The notes beneath the pieces are model-generated. The model saw nothing but the letters and a program-made list of their open reading frames with translations. It was not told the origin of the DNA and did not search any database. A stretch of DNA of 64,000 nt from an uncultured Clostridia bacterium (GTDB lineage: Bacteria > Bacillota > Clostridia > Christensenellales > Aristaeellaceae), in NCBI GenBank assembly GCA_934636105.1, contig CAKTZR010000011.1, positions 1-64,000 on the forward strand. Reading direction: 5' to 3'. Below are positions 41,178-50,665 of this stretch, in pieces (position 1 is the first letter of the stretch; each line of letters begins with the position of its first letter). Both the position numbers and the translations under genes were made by a program.

Positions 41178-41218
41178 AAAGGCCTCCTTATCTTTGATAA
41201 GATTATTCTAAGGCCTTT
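41178..41218 (-). promoter_or_regulatory. Nested hairpin over a ribosome binding site
   Basis: AAAGGCCT (41218-41211) pairs with AGGCCTTT (41185-41178), and inside it CTTATC pairs with GATAAG. The AAGGAGG of the 67-residue gene is part of the stem, so the structure can act as a terminator for the gene upstream or as a block on translation. Confidence 0.55.
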
Positions 41219-41243
41219 GGTTAAGTCTCATTAAGAACGAAAA

Positions 41244-42278
41244 TCAGGATTTTTCTCGCCCCATTTTAAGCGCCGTGTAGATTTTCTTGACATACCTAAT
41301 TCTTTTACTCGTCCAATTCTTATCAGTCACAAAAATCTGAAACACGTTATAGGTTTCCATCACCGAAGCCCAGTCCTCAACATTCGTATTCTTAACAAAC
41401 CATTCTGTGATATTAACTCCTCTATACGTCATACGCGACCGCATCACTGATGCCGTTACCAATGCTTCTCTGTATCGAATTTCATCCATTCCTGAGAAAT
41501 TTGCAAATGCCGTCACGTACTTTTCTCGTATGATAACCATGCGGCTATCCGTGTGAACGATACCTCCAGTATATTGATATGGAAGACAAGATATTAAGCC
41601 TACCTTTCCGCAGAATAAAGAACATTTTCGTTCTACATCTTCGATGTACTTTAACCCCATTTTCTCCATTTCAGCAGCAATATTATAGTAAAAATCAAAA
41701 GAATATTTCCAGGCCAAAGTAAACACAACCATAGAAGCAAAAACCATGTTTTCTGGGCTATCTCCTGCTTTTTTCTTCCACTTTCGTATGACATCATCGT
41801 ATTCGTTTGCATAATCAATGAATGTTTGCTTGGAAAAATTCTTACTAATGATCTTACCGTCTGCAATCGCAGAAACCAATCTCATATCATGGACATTATT
41901 TATCTCCCAATACTGAAAATCATTAAACGGATAACCTGCAATTTTTCTTTGTATATCTCCCATCTCTGGTGGTAACAAGTCATCCAATTCTATACCTAAC
42001 TGTTCCTTGTATACGTTGTATTCTTGCATTCGGTAGTCATTTATTTTTTGAACAGTTCTTTGAAGTCTCATTCTTTCATCATCTAACTCCGGTGAGTCCA
42101 TATGTGATCTTAACGAACCCTTCTCCGCTGTTAAATCATATGCACATTTACAACACTCAAATAGAATATGCAGTGCTAAATCATTCAGACTGATTTTATC
42201 TTCAAATAAGAATCGTACATACCCCTCAGGAAAATTATTCACGATAACCTGTTTTATCGTTTCAAATACTTTTTGCAT
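41244..42278 (-). CDS. Unknown protein of the AT-rich island (344 aa)
   Basis: 344 residues, soluble, rich in aromatic and charged residues, with no signal peptide or motif I can name. Two cysteine pairs occur (FECCKC near 40 and KCSLFCG near 220). The codon choice is AT-rich (many AAA, ATA, TTA), very different from the GC-rich genes on both sides, which points to recent transfer. The best ribosome binding site (GGAAGGAG) is 27 nt before this ATG and instead fits a six-codon mini-ORF, so the start is uncertain. Confidence 0.65.
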   Translation of the reverse strand: MQKVFETIKQVIVNNFPEGYVRFLFEDKISLNDLALHILFECCKCAYDLTAEKGSLRSHMDSPELDDERMRLQRTVQKINDYRMQEYNVYKEQLGIELDDLLPPEMGDIQRKIAGYPFNDFQYWEINNVHDMRLVSAIADGKIISKNFSKQTFIDYANEYDDVIRKWKKKAGDSPENMVFASMVVFTLAWKYSFDFYYNIAAEMEKMGLKYIEDVERKCSLFCGKVGLISCLPYQYTGGIVHTDSRMVIIREKYVTAFANFSGMDEIRYREALVTASVMRSRMTYRGVNITEWFVKNTNVEDWASVMETYNVFQIFVTDKNWTSKRIRYVKKIYTALKMGREKS

Positions 42279-42318
42279 CTTATCATTTAATATGGCTGTT
42301 CATCTCCTTCCTGAAAAA

Positions 42319-43116
42319 CTATTTATCATCAATATACGCTAAATGAATTATACTATTTATTGCATCAACTAAATTCATTTTTGATTCCAAATAATCTTCC
42401 GGAACCATGATTTGAATCAGTTTGTTCATATATATTTGAAATTTCTCATGGTATTCAAATAATATATTTTCAATATCATCAGCCTTGTAACTATCTCTAT
42501 GCAGCATAGACGGTACTCTGCCATTTATCCCAATAGATAGATTTGTAAAATTAGCTCCCAGTCCTTCAAAATATATCGTCCCCTGATGCTTAATTTTATT
42601 ATATAGGGAACGAAGTTTTAGTGTATTTTGAGCATTATCAAAGGCTGTTACCTCTTCCAATAATTTCTGCGCTTTAGCAAACCCAACCCCATGTAGTGAG
42701 ATAGCACATTTAAGTTGAGCTACTATATTATCCCTAGTGCATTCTTTCTCCATTTCCTTATATTTTTGTTGCCTCAAATATTGTAGCGATGAAGGTTGAA
42801 TATAGGCCCACACTACTTGCCAGCTTATATCTAAGCATATTGCATATTCTAGAAGGGCATCCAATAAAAAATGACACTTAACATATAGCTTACTGATATC
42901 GTCATCTCCTGCAATGTCTCCAAAATCTTTTGAATCGGCAGATATAAATGATGCTCGTGCATTACAAAATGCCTGGTACACATCTTCAATTTTATGACCA
43001 ACAGCCACTAAGGATGGATCGCTCTCCGCATACTTTAAATACTGAACATCTAACGGAGCATATTTTTTCCATTCATGAAAGTTTGAATCACTAATAATAT
43101 CATCGTAATTCAGCAT
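42319..43116 (-). CDS. Unknown helical protein, possibly HEPN-like (265 aa)
   Basis: 265 residues, almost all helical, without membrane segments. A stretch RSLYNKIKHQG near residue 175 recalls the helix of HEPN and Cthe_2314-type domains, but the R-x(4-6)-H spacing of HEPN nucleases is not met, so this is a hint only. I start at ATG 43116 (MLNYDDII), where GGCGGGTG lies upstream; the frame continues to 43152 through GC-richer DNA. AT-rich codon use marks it as foreign together with its neighbours. Confidence 0.6.
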   Translation of the reverse strand: MLNYDDIISDSNFHEWKKYAPLDVQYLKYAESDPSLVAVGHKIEDVYQAFCNARASFISADSKDFGDIAGDDDISKLYVKCHFLLDALLEYAICLDISWQVVWAYIQPSSLQYLRQQKYKEMEKECTRDNIVAQLKCAISLHGVGFAKAQKLLEEVTAFDNAQNTLKLRSLYNKIKHQGTIYFEGLGANFTNLSIGINGRVPSMLHRDSYKADDIENILFEYHEKFQIYMNKLIQIMVPEDYLESKMNLVDAINSIIHLAYIDDK

Positions 43117-43243
43117 ATAACACCCGCCGCTTTCATTCTTGCGCACGTCCATAACGGACGCTTTTTGATAAATCCTAGTGCATAATTGTTCGCTTCACAT
43201 ATCTTTTTTAGTCATCAAGTATAGATATCCATATTCATTAGCC

Positions 43244-43537
43244 TCAATTCTGCCATCCCTCTTTCATCGCAAGTACTATGAGTTGCTTTTCTAAATTATA
43301 CCGGATATCAGATTCCGCAGCTTGATTAAAAGGTCGAACTTCTGTTGTCGGCAATGCCGTAACCATTGCAAAAATTTCTGGATACTTTCCGTTATTCTGA
43401 ACAACCTGCATTTGTGCAGAAGCACAGTCAAAAGGATTTTTCTGAAGCTCGTTCCACGTATCCAGAATATCCTTTTCCAACGATGTGATTTGTTTTGCCT
43501 GCCGTAGTCCCTCAATCCATAAACTAAAATCCATCAT
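43244..43537 (-). CDS. Small protein of unknown function (97 aa)
   Basis: 97 residues beginning MMDFSLWIEGLRQAKQITSLEKDIL, with GGGAGGGCG before the ATG at 43537. No motif recognised. The layout (helical, acidic, no membrane part) would suit an immunity or adaptor protein, but there is no evidence for that. It is the first gene of the AT-rich unit on the minus strand, with a likely promoter (TATAAA near 43620) upstream. Confidence 0.6.
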   Translation of the reverse strand: MMDFSLWIEGLRQAKQITSLEKDILDTWNELQKNPFDCASAQMQVVQNNGKYPEIFAMVTALPTTEVRPFNQAAESDIRYNLEKQLIVLAMKEGWQN

Positions 43538-43696
43538 TCGCCCTCCCTTACATTGGTCGCTGATATTCCACCCAAAAAACTTTTTTGTCACTCTAATAAT
43601 ATGATACCCGTTCCAAATTTATACCTACATTATATGATTAAAGACAAGTTTCATCAAGCCTACCGTAACCATCTATCTAAATACGAAAAAATCCGG

Positions 43697-43768
43697 CAAC
43701 AACGTTGCCGGAAAGTAGAAGGTGCAGGGAACTAAGTTCCCTGCCGGGGCTTGGGACTGGCCCCAACG
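43697..43768. repeat. Family B-like hairpins, partial copy 3
   Basis: CGGCAAC-AAC-GTTGCCG, GCAGGGAAC-TA-AGTTCCCTGC and GGGGC-TTGGGACT-GGCCCC follow one another just past the APH gene stop. The second and third match positions of the five-hairpin family B elements. Confidence 0.5.
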
Positions 43769-44518
43769 TTATTCAAACTCCACAACCTGCGTCCAGCCGG
43801 TCAAAAACGCCTTTTCCGCGCCGTGCTTCTTGGTCATCTGCGCGGCGGCGACGATGGGCAGCCAGCGCTGGACATATTGCATGGCGATATCGTTCTTTTT
43901 ACAGAACAATTTCAGATACAGGTCGGCCTTTTTCTGGTCTTCCAGTGCGAACTGGAGATAGGTCATGGCCGCGTCGGCGGACGCGTTGCCAATCGCAGCG
44001 TGCGCCCAGTCGAGGATATACACCTTGCCGTCCGTGCCGATGAGCACGTTGGTCGGGTTGAAGTCGCCGTGCGTGATTTTGGTGTGCGGCTTCATGTTTT
44101 CAAGGCGAACGTGCAGCTCATAGCGGGTGCTCGCGTCCAGCTCGTCGCGCAGGGACGAAATCTGCACGTTCAGCTTATCCTTGAGCCGCCCCATCTGCTT
44201 GCTGGTGTGATGGTGGATGTCGCTCTGAATCTCGACGAACTGCGCCATCAGCGCGTCAAGGTTCTCCGGCTGCTCTTGCATCAGCTGCGCCATCGTCTTG
44301 CCCTCGACGGCTTCGATGACCAGCGCCCAGCCCTCGCCGGTGTTCTTCACTTCCAGCAGCGCCGGCACGTTCAGGCCGGATTCCTCCGCCAAGGCATGAT
44401 TGAATGCTTCCTTGATGACGGCGCTCTTGGGATAGCCCGCCTTGAACTGCTTGATGATCTTGCTGCCCTCGCGGTACACCGTTTTGGTGCCGCGCTCCAC
44501 GATGATTTCCTTGCTCAT
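43769..44518 (-). CDS. Aminoglycoside phosphotransferase-like kinase
   Basis: 249 residues with the APH/choline kinase fold: a glycine-poor N-lobe, an ATP lysine in KIIKQF, catalytic HGDFNPTNVLIG and the metal-binding ILDWAHAAIGN. Members of this clostridial group (TIGR02172-like) are usually chromosomal, and their substrates are unknown, so drug resistance should not be assumed. It lies 16 bp after adhE on the same strand and may be co-transcribed with it. Confidence 0.85.
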   Translation of the reverse strand: MSKEIIVERGTKTVYREGSKIIKQFKAGYPKSAVIKEAFNHALAEESGLNVPALLEVKNTGEGWALVIEAVEGKTMAQLMQEQPENLDALMAQFVEIQSDIHHHTSKQMGRLKDKLNVQISSLRDELDASTRYELHVRLENMKPHTKITHGDFNPTNVLIGTDGKVYILDWAHAAIGNASADAAMTYLQFALEDQKKADLYLKLFCKKNDIAMQYVQRWLPIVAAAQMTKKHGAEKAFLTGWTQVVEFE

Positions 44519-44534
44519 TTTGGGGGATTCCTCC

Positions 44535-47147
44535 TTACGCCTTTTCGCCGTAGTACGCCTTGAGATACATCGCCTTGATTTCCTTGAGCAGCGGATAGCG
44601 CGGGTTCGCGCCGGTGCACTGGTCGTCGAACGCGTCCTCCACCATCTGATCCAGCGTGCTCATGAAGGCCTCCTCGCTGATGCCGTATTCCGCGATGGAT
44701 TTCTTGATGCCGACCTTCGCCTTCAAATCCTCAATCTTATCGATGAACAGGTCGAGCGTTTCTTCATCATCCTTGCCGCATACGCCGCAGAAGCGCGCGC
44801 ACTCGGCATAGCGGGCCAGCGTATGCGGATGGTCATACTGCGGGAAAGTGCCCATCTTGGCCGGAACTTCCGCCGCGTTGTAGCGCAGCACGTGGCAGAT
44901 CATCAGCGCGTTGGCCACGCCGTGCGGCAGGTGATGATACGCGCCCAGCTTATGCGCCATCGAGTGGCACACGCCGAGGAATGCGTTTGCGAACGCCATG
45001 CCCGCCATGCAGGATGCGTCGGCCATCTTCTGGCGCGCTTCCGGGTCGGCTGCGCCGTATTCATAGGCGCGCGGCAGGTAGTCAAACACATTCTTCATCG
45101 ATTTGAGCGCCAGGCCGTCCGTGTAATCCGTCGCCATCATCGAGGCGTAGGCCTCAAGGCCGTGGGTCAGCACGTCAACGCCCGATGCAGAGGTCAGGCC
45201 GCGCGGCTGGTTCATCATGTTGTCCGCATCGACAATCGCCATGTTCGGCAGCAGCTCATAATCCGCCAGCGGATACTTCGTGCCCGTGCGGTCGTCGGTG
45301 ATGACGGCGAACGGCGTAACCTCCGAACCCGTACCGGAAGAAGTCGGAATCGCGACGAAATACGCCTTTTCGCCCATCTTCGGGAAGGTGTAGACGCGCT
45401 TGCGGATATCCATGAAGCGCATCGCCATATCGAGGAAGTCGACCTCCGGATGCTCGTACATCACCCACATGATCTTGCCCGCGTCCATCGCCGAGCCGCC
45501 GCCCAGCGCGATGATGCAGTCCGGCTCAAACAGCCGCATCGCCTGCGCGCCCTTGAGCGCGGAGGAGAGGTTCGGGTCCGGCGCAACGTCATAGAAGCAG
45601 GTATGCTGAATGCCCATTTCGTCGAGCTTTTTCTCGATCGGGGCGACGTAGCCGTTCTTATAGAGGAAGGTATCGGTGACGATGAAGCACTTCTTCTTGC
45701 CCATCACCGTGCCCAGCTCGTCGAGCGCCACCGGCATGCAGCCCTTCTTGAAATACACCTTCTGCGGCGCGCGGAACCAGAGCATGTTCTCTCTCCTCTC
45801 GGCAACGGTTTTGATATTGAGCAGATGCTTCACGCCGACGTTTTCAGAGACGGAGTTGCCGCCCCACGTGCCGCAGCCCAGCGTCAGCGACGGCGCCATC
45901 TTGAAGTTGTACAGGTCGCCGATGCCGCCGAAGCTCGACGGCGTATTGATGACGATGCGGCAGGCTTCCATGCGCTCCGCATGCTTCATGATCTTTTCCT
46001 TCTGCGCCGGATGGATGTACAGCGACGCGGTGTGGCCGTGGCCGCCGTCGCAGACGAGCTTTTCGGCCTTGTCAAGCGCCTCGTCGAAGTCCTTCGCATG
46101 ATACATCGCCAGCACCGGGGAGAGCTTCTCATGTGCAAACTCCTCAGAAAGCTCGACGCTCTCCACCTCGCCGATGAGGATTTTCGTCTCCTCCGGCACA
46201 TCCACGCCCGCCAGCGCCGCGATGGTGTGCGCGCTCTGGCCGACGATCTTCGCATTCAGCGCGCCATTGATGAGAATCGTGTGACGCACCTTATCCAGCT
46301 CGTCGCCTTTGAGGAAGTAGCAGCCGCGGCGCGCAAACTCCGCGCGCACCTCGTCGTAAACGCTGTCCAGCACCGTCACGCTCTGCTCGGATGCGCAGAT
46401 CATGCCGTTGTCAAACGTCTTGGAATGGATGATGGAGTTGACGGCCAGCTTGATGTCCGCCGTTTCGTCGATGATGACCGGGGTGTTGCCCGCGCCGACG
46501 CCCAAAGCCGGTTTGCCGGAGGAATACGCCGCGTGCACCATGCCGGGGCCGCCGGTCGCCAGAATGATGTCCGCTTCATGCATCAGTTCGCCCGTCAGCT
46601 CCAGGCTCGGGAACTCGATGCAGCCGATGATGCCTTCCGGCGCGCCCGCCTTGACCGCCGCTTCGTAAACGATGCGCGCGGCCTCCGCCGTGCACTTCTT
46701 GGCGCGCGGGTGCGGGCTGATGAGAATCGCGTTGCGGGTCTTCAGGCACAGCAGCGCTTTGAAAATCGCCGTGGAGGTCGGGTTCGTCGTCGGAATGACC
46801 GCCGCGACCAGGCCGATCGGCTCGGCAATCTTCTTGATGCCGAACGCCGGGTCTTCTTCCAGCACGCCGACCGTCTTGGTGTTGCGGTAGGCATGGTAGA
46901 TATATTCGCTGGCGTAGTGGTTCTTGATGACCTTGTCTTCCATCACGCCCATGCCGGTTTCCTCAACCGCCATTTTGGCCAGCGGGATGCGCGCCTTGTT
47001 GGCTGCCATCGCCGCTTCGAAGAAGATGCGGTCTACCTGCTCCTGCGTGAATTTTGCAAACTCTCGCTGCGCCTTGCGCATGATGGCCATGCGCTCCTGA
47101 AGCGCTTCCACGGAGTCAATCGGTCTGAATTCCTGCATATCGTTCAT
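44535..47147 (-). CDS. adhE: Bifunctional acetaldehyde-CoA/alcohol dehydrogenase
   Basis: 870 residues. The N-terminal half (about 1-440) is the CoA-acylating aldehyde dehydrogenase with the catalytic cysteine in NGMICASEQ (about 250). The C-terminal half is an iron-dependent alcohol dehydrogenase with IALGGGSAMDAGKIMWVMYEHPE, GTGSEVTPFAVITD and the metal ligands in ASGVDVLTHGLEAY and VCHSMAHKLGAYHHLPHG. It turns acetyl-CoA to ethanol while reoxidising two NADH. The promoter contains a Rex-like site. Length is normal for AdhE. Confidence 0.97.
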   Translation of the reverse strand: MNDMQEFRPIDSVEALQERMAIMRKAQREFAKFTQEQVDRIFFEAAMAANKARIPLAKMAVEETGMGVMEDKVIKNHYASEYIYHAYRNTKTVGVLEEDPAFGIKKIAEPIGLVAAVIPTTNPTSTAIFKALLCLKTRNAILISPHPRAKKCTAEAARIVYEAAVKAGAPEGIIGCIEFPSLELTGELMHEADIILATGGPGMVHAAYSSGKPALGVGAGNTPVIIDETADIKLAVNSIIHSKTFDNGMICASEQSVTVLDSVYDEVRAEFARRGCYFLKGDELDKVRHTILINGALNAKIVGQSAHTIAALAGVDVPEETKILIGEVESVELSEEFAHEKLSPVLAMYHAKDFDEALDKAEKLVCDGGHGHTASLYIHPAQKEKIMKHAERMEACRIVINTPSSFGGIGDLYNFKMAPSLTLGCGTWGGNSVSENVGVKHLLNIKTVAERRENMLWFRAPQKVYFKKGCMPVALDELGTVMGKKKCFIVTDTFLYKNGYVAPIEKKLDEMGIQHTCFYDVAPDPNLSSALKGAQAMRLFEPDCIIALGGGSAMDAGKIMWVMYEHPEVDFLDMAMRFMDIRKRVYTFPKMGEKAYFVAIPTSSGTGSEVTPFAVITDDRTGTKYPLADYELLPNMAIVDADNMMNQPRGLTSASGVDVLTHGLEAYASMMATDYTDGLALKSMKNVFDYLPRAYEYGAADPEARQKMADASCMAGMAFANAFLGVCHSMAHKLGAYHHLPHGVANALMICHVLRYNAAEVPAKMGTFPQYDHPHTLARYAECARFCGVCGKDDEETLDLFIDKIEDLKAKVGIKKSIAEYGISEEAFMSTLDQMVEDAFDDQCTGANPRYPLLKEIKAMYLKAYYGEKA

Positions 47148-47181
47148 CCTCCTGAAAACATTCGGGTTGGTTGATGCGTCT

Positions 47182-47233
47182 TTGTTATTTCATTGACAAT
47201 GTGCATTATACGCGTTTTGCGGCAGTTTGTCAA
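47182..47233 (-). promoter_or_regulatory. adhE promoter with a Rex-like operator
   Basis: Minus-strand -35 TTGACA (47233-47228), 17-bp spacer, -10 TATAAT (47210-47205). Just downstream, TTGTCAATGAAATAACAA (47199-47182) matches the Rex consensus TTGTGA-N6-TCACAA in its outer half-sites. Rex would repress adhE at low NADH. Confidence 0.7.
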
Positions 47234-47387
47234 ACTTTAAACGATTTTCATTTGAACAAGCTTCTGGATTTTGTTTTGTGAATCCTGACAGATTCTAGCC
47301 TGATTTGGATGCTGATCGATAGTTTTCCCATCTTTCCGTGGAAAAATTCATTTCAATATTCGCGTATTTTTCACAAATCCGCATATT

Positions 47388-47423
47388 AAAAAAGAGAGCC
47401 TGCTCTCTTTTGCAGGCTCTCTT
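47388..47423 (-). terminator. Terminator of the DegT gene
   Basis: AAGAGAGCCTGC-AAAAGAGA-GCAGGCTCTCTT followed by T6 on the minus strand. Confidence 0.88.
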
Positions 47424-47433
47424 TGTGATTTTT

Positions 47434-48612
47434 TTATTTTCTGTACTGTTTTACGATGTCCAATACCGCGTCCGCGACGTATTCCGCGTTCTTCACGCCC
47501 AGCGTCGAATACATCGGCAGGCTGATCTCGCTTTCCGAGAACGCGTAGGCCTTCGGGAAATCCTCCGGCTTGTAGCCAAAACGCTTCGCATACGCGCTCA
47601 TCGTGTGCAGCGCGATGAAATGCACGCTCACGCCGATGTTGCGCGCCTTCAGCTCCTCGATGAACTGATCGCGGGAAATCGTCAGCCGTTCCGGCACAAT
47701 GCGCAGCACGTAGAGATGGCGGCTGTGGTGGCAGTAATCCGGCGTCTTTTGCAGCCGCAGCTCCGGCACATCGGCAAACGCCTGCTGATACACCTCCACC
47801 GCCTCAAAGCGGCGGCGCTGCATGTCCTCCATGCGGCTCAGCTGGGTCAGCGCCAGCGCGGCCTGAATGTCAAACATGTTGTATTTGTAGCCCGGCTCCT
47901 CGATGTCGTAGCGCCACGATCCTTCCTTGCCGTAACGGTTCCACGCGCCCGCGCTCATGCCGTGGCAGGAGAGCACCTGCGCTTTTTTCGCAATCTCGTC
48001 GTCGTCCGTCACCAGCGCGCCGCCCTCGCCGCAGGCCAGATTCTTGGTCGCATAGAAGGAATAGCTCACCGCCCCGCGCGGATGATGGCCGATGAGTTCG
48101 CCGTTGTAGCGCGTTTCCACCGCGTGCGCCGCATCCTCGCTCAAGAACAGATTGTGCTCGTCGCAGAGCTTGCCGATCGCGCCCAAATCCGCCGCCAGAC
48201 CGGAATAATGCACCGGCACCACCGCGCGCGTCTTCTTGGTAATCTTTTTTTCGATTTCAACGGGATCGATCAGGCCTGTATCCGGGTCGATATCTGCAAA
48301 GACCGGCGTGGCCCCGACATGCAGAATCGTGTTTGCCGTGGAAGCAAACGTCAGCGGCGTGGTGATGACCTCGTCACCCGGGCCGATGTCCTGCGTCAGC
48401 AGCGCCAGATGCAGCGCCGCCGTGCAGGAGTTGACCGCGATGCAGTGCTTCGCACCGACATACTCCGCAAACTTCTTTTGAAACTCCATCGTGCGCGGGC
48501 CCTTCGCCCACCAGCCGGAACGGATCACATCCGCATCCGCCTGCACCTCAGCTTCCGAAATATCCGGCAGACAAAAGGCCATCCAATCCGGCCGTACTTT
48601 AAATTCGCTCAT
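47434..48612 (-). CDS. DegT/DnrJ/EryC1 aminotransferase
   Basis: 392-residue PLP enzyme of the sugar aminotransferase family. Visible are NSCTAALHLALLTQDIGPGDEVITTPLTFASTANTI, EDAAHAVETRYNG, the PLP lysine in SYSFYATKNLACGEGGALV and the C-terminal GVSVHFIALHT. Members transfer an amino group to a keto-sugar for cell surface glycans. No other sugar nucleotide genes are nearby, so the substrate is unclear. ATG 48612 has GGAGG upstream; the long open frame 5' of it is a shadow of the divergent gene. Confidence 0.92.
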   Translation of the reverse strand: MSEFKVRPDWMAFCLPDISEAEVQADADVIRSGWWAKGPRTMEFQKKFAEYVGAKHCIAVNSCTAALHLALLTQDIGPGDEVITTPLTFASTANTILHVGATPVFADIDPDTGLIDPVEIEKKITKKTRAVVPVHYSGLAADLGAIGKLCDEHNLFLSEDAAHAVETRYNGELIGHHPRGAVSYSFYATKNLACGEGGALVTDDDEIAKKAQVLSCHGMSAGAWNRYGKEGSWRYDIEEPGYKYNMFDIQAALALTQLSRMEDMQRRRFEAVEVYQQAFADVPELRLQKTPDYCHHSRHLYVLRIVPERLTISRDQFIEELKARNIGVSVHFIALHTMSAYAKRFGYKPEDFPKAYAFSESEISLPMYSTLGVKNAEYVADAVLDIVKQYRK

Positions 48613-48747
48613 GTTGTTCCTCCCGCCCGTTATCGGGCTTTCTTTTCCAATTATAGCACAGTCGCCTTTATTCATCAAGGGACGGTTGCACATGCGCGCA
48701 GGCAATGCTATAATCGAAAAAGAAACGATTGGAGGGAGCGTATCGCC

Positions 48748-50661
48748 ATGAGCATGGAGGATTACATCGCCGCCCGCAAGGAGGGCGTCCGGCAGCAGCA
48801 CGTGCTTGAATCCCGCGGGCAGGATCCCTATCTGCCGGTTTTGGCCGAGCTTGTGCCCAAGCTCAATCAGATGGCGCAGGTGCCGCTGGGGCTGGTGCAG
48901 ATTGCGCTGGATCAAATCGAGGGCACGGCCACCAAGGGACGCACGACGGCGTTTGCGCGCGGCTTTCTGCCCCTGTTGGAGCAGGATTCCGAGTTTGCGA
49001 CCAAGTGGAGTCTGCTCTACGACGGCATTGTGGACGACGGCCTGCGCCAGCCCATCGTCGCGCTGGAATATTACAACCGCTTCTACGTCGTGGAGGGCAA
49101 CAAGCGCGTGAGCGTCATGCGGCGGCTGGACGCGGTGAACATCGAAGCCAACGTCACCCGTGTGCTGCCGGAAGCCGAGGACAGCGAGCGCTACCGCGTC
49201 TATCAGGAGTTTTTGGGCTTCTATGCGGATACGAAGATCAATTTCATCGTGTTCAGCCGCGAGGGCAGCTACGAAAAGCTGTACAAGCTGATGGGCAAAA
49301 CGCCGGGCGAAAAATGGACGCCGGAGGATCTGTTTGATTTCCAGTCCTGCTTCTATCGCTTCCAACAGGCGTATTTGTCCAAGGCGGACGGCCAGATGCC
49401 GATGTCCGCCTGTGACGCGCTGCTGATTTATCTGGAGATTTTCGGCTACAACGACAGCGTGGAGAAAACGCCCAACGAGTTCGGGCAGGAAATCGAACGC
49501 ATCTGGTCGGAATTTGTCGTCGCCGCCGCCAACAAGCCCGCCGCGCTGCTCTCCCAGCCGACGGAGGGCAAGCCGGGCTTTCTGCAATCCGTCTGGCGCA
49601 GGCCGCCGCAGAAGGTACGCTGCGCGTTCCTCTACAACCGTTCGCCGCAGGATTCCGGCTGGTCGTATTGGCACGAGCTGGGGCGCAAAGCGCTTGAGGA
49701 TACCTTTGGTTCGCGCGTAGAAACCGTTTGCCAGGAAAACGTGTCGCAATCCGATGCGGAAAGCGTCATCGAGCAGTTCATCGCCGACGGATACGACGTG
49801 ATTTTCGCCGCGTCTCCCGTGTTTCTGGATGCGTGCGTGCGCCAGTGCGCCGCCCATCCCGGCGCAAAAATTCTCAACTGCTCGGTGCTCGCCAGCTATC
49901 ACAACGTCCGCAGCTACTATCTGCGCGTATACGAAGCGAAATTCATTTTGGGCGCGATTGCCGCGTCGCTTTCGGAGACGGATGAAATCGGCTACATCGC
50001 GGATTACCCCATCTACGGCACGCCCGCGTCGATCAACGCTTTCGCCCTCGGCGCGCAGATGGTCAACCCGCGCGCAAAAATCGTGCTGGAATGGTCCACC
50101 CTGCCCGGCCACAGCCCGGAAGCGGCGCTGGCCGCGCGCGGCGTGCATATCATCTCCAGCCGCGACATCAGCGCGCCGCATCTGGAATCCCGCGCGTTCG
50201 GGTTATACCACGAGCAGGACGGCGTGCTCACCAACCTCGCCATGCCGGTTTGGGGCTGGGGCAAGCTCTACGAGGGCATTGTCCGCAGCATCCTGACCGG
50301 CGCGTGGAACGACGAGGGCGAGCACAACGCCGACCGCGCCATGAATTATTACATGGGCATGTCCACCGACGCGATCGATCTCATCTGCTCCCAGCGCCTG
50401 CCCGCGCGTACGCGGCGGCTGGTCGAGCTGCTGCATGAGCGCATCCGTGCCGGGGCATTCCTGCCCTTCGTCGGGCCGATTGCCGATCAGAGCGGCGCGC
50501 TTCGCGTGGAAGCCGACGTGGCGCTCACCCCACAGGAGATCATCCGCATGGATTATCTGGCGGATAACATCGTCGGCCGCATCCCCTCGATGGACGAGCT
50601 GAACGACGTCGCCAAGGGCCTTGTCTCGCTGCAGGGCATCCGCGCCGCCACAAAGGAGTAA
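48748..50661 (+). CDS. Cytoplasmic ParB-like / BMP-domain fusion protein
   Basis: 637 residues without a signal peptide or membrane helix. Residues about 60-140 contain QPIVALEYYNRFYVVEGNKRVSVMRRLDAVNIEANV, the fold of ParB/Srx-type nuclease or nucleotide-binding domains (the E-G-x-x-R motif). Residues about 300-600 form a Bmp/PnrA-type periplasmic-binding domain (VRCAFLYN, YDVIFAASPVFLDACV, GAIAASLSETDEIGYIADYP, INAFALGAQMVNPRAKIVLEW). BMP proteins usually bind nucleosides outside the cell as ABC receptors, but here the domain is inside, as in the Bacillus regulator Med. A nucleoside-sensing role is a guess. GGAGGGAG precedes the ATG. Confidence 0.8.
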   Translation: MSMEDYIAARKEGVRQQHVLESRGQDPYLPVLAELVPKLNQMAQVPLGLVQIALDQIEGTATKGRTTAFARGFLPLLEQDSEFATKWSLLYDGIVDDGLRQPIVALEYYNRFYVVEGNKRVSVMRRLDAVNIEANVTRVLPEAEDSERYRVYQEFLGFYADTKINFIVFSREGSYEKLYKLMGKTPGEKWTPEDLFDFQSCFYRFQQAYLSKADGQMPMSACDALLIYLEIFGYNDSVEKTPNEFGQEIERIWSEFVVAAANKPAALLSQPTEGKPGFLQSVWRRPPQKVRCAFLYNRSPQDSGWSYWHELGRKALEDTFGSRVETVCQENVSQSDAESVIEQFIADGYDVIFAASPVFLDACVRQCAAHPGAKILNCSVLASYHNVRSYYLRVYEAKFILGAIAASLSETDEIGYIADYPIYGTPASINAFALGAQMVNPRAKIVLEWSTLPGHSPEAALAARGVHIISSRDISAPHLESRAFGLYHEQDGVLTNLAMPVWGWGKLYEGIVRSILTGAWNDEGEHNADRAMNYYMGMSTDAIDLICSQRLPARTRRLVELLHERIRAGAFLPFVGPIADQSGALRVEADVALTPQEIIRMDYLADNIVGRIPSMDELNDVAKGLVSLQGIRAATKE

Positions 50662-50665
50662 GCCG

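Noticed and set aside
42319..43116. HEPN nuclease of an abortive infection system
   Set aside because: Only a short NKIKH-like stretch is seen and the R-x(4-6)-H spacing is not met.
43769..44518. Aminoglycoside resistance gene
   Set aside because: It has the APH fold only; this chromosomal group has unknown substrates and the context is not a resistance cassette.
44442..47174. 910-codon plus-strand frame antisense to adhE
   Set aside because: Same shadow composition; AdhE on the other strand is certain.
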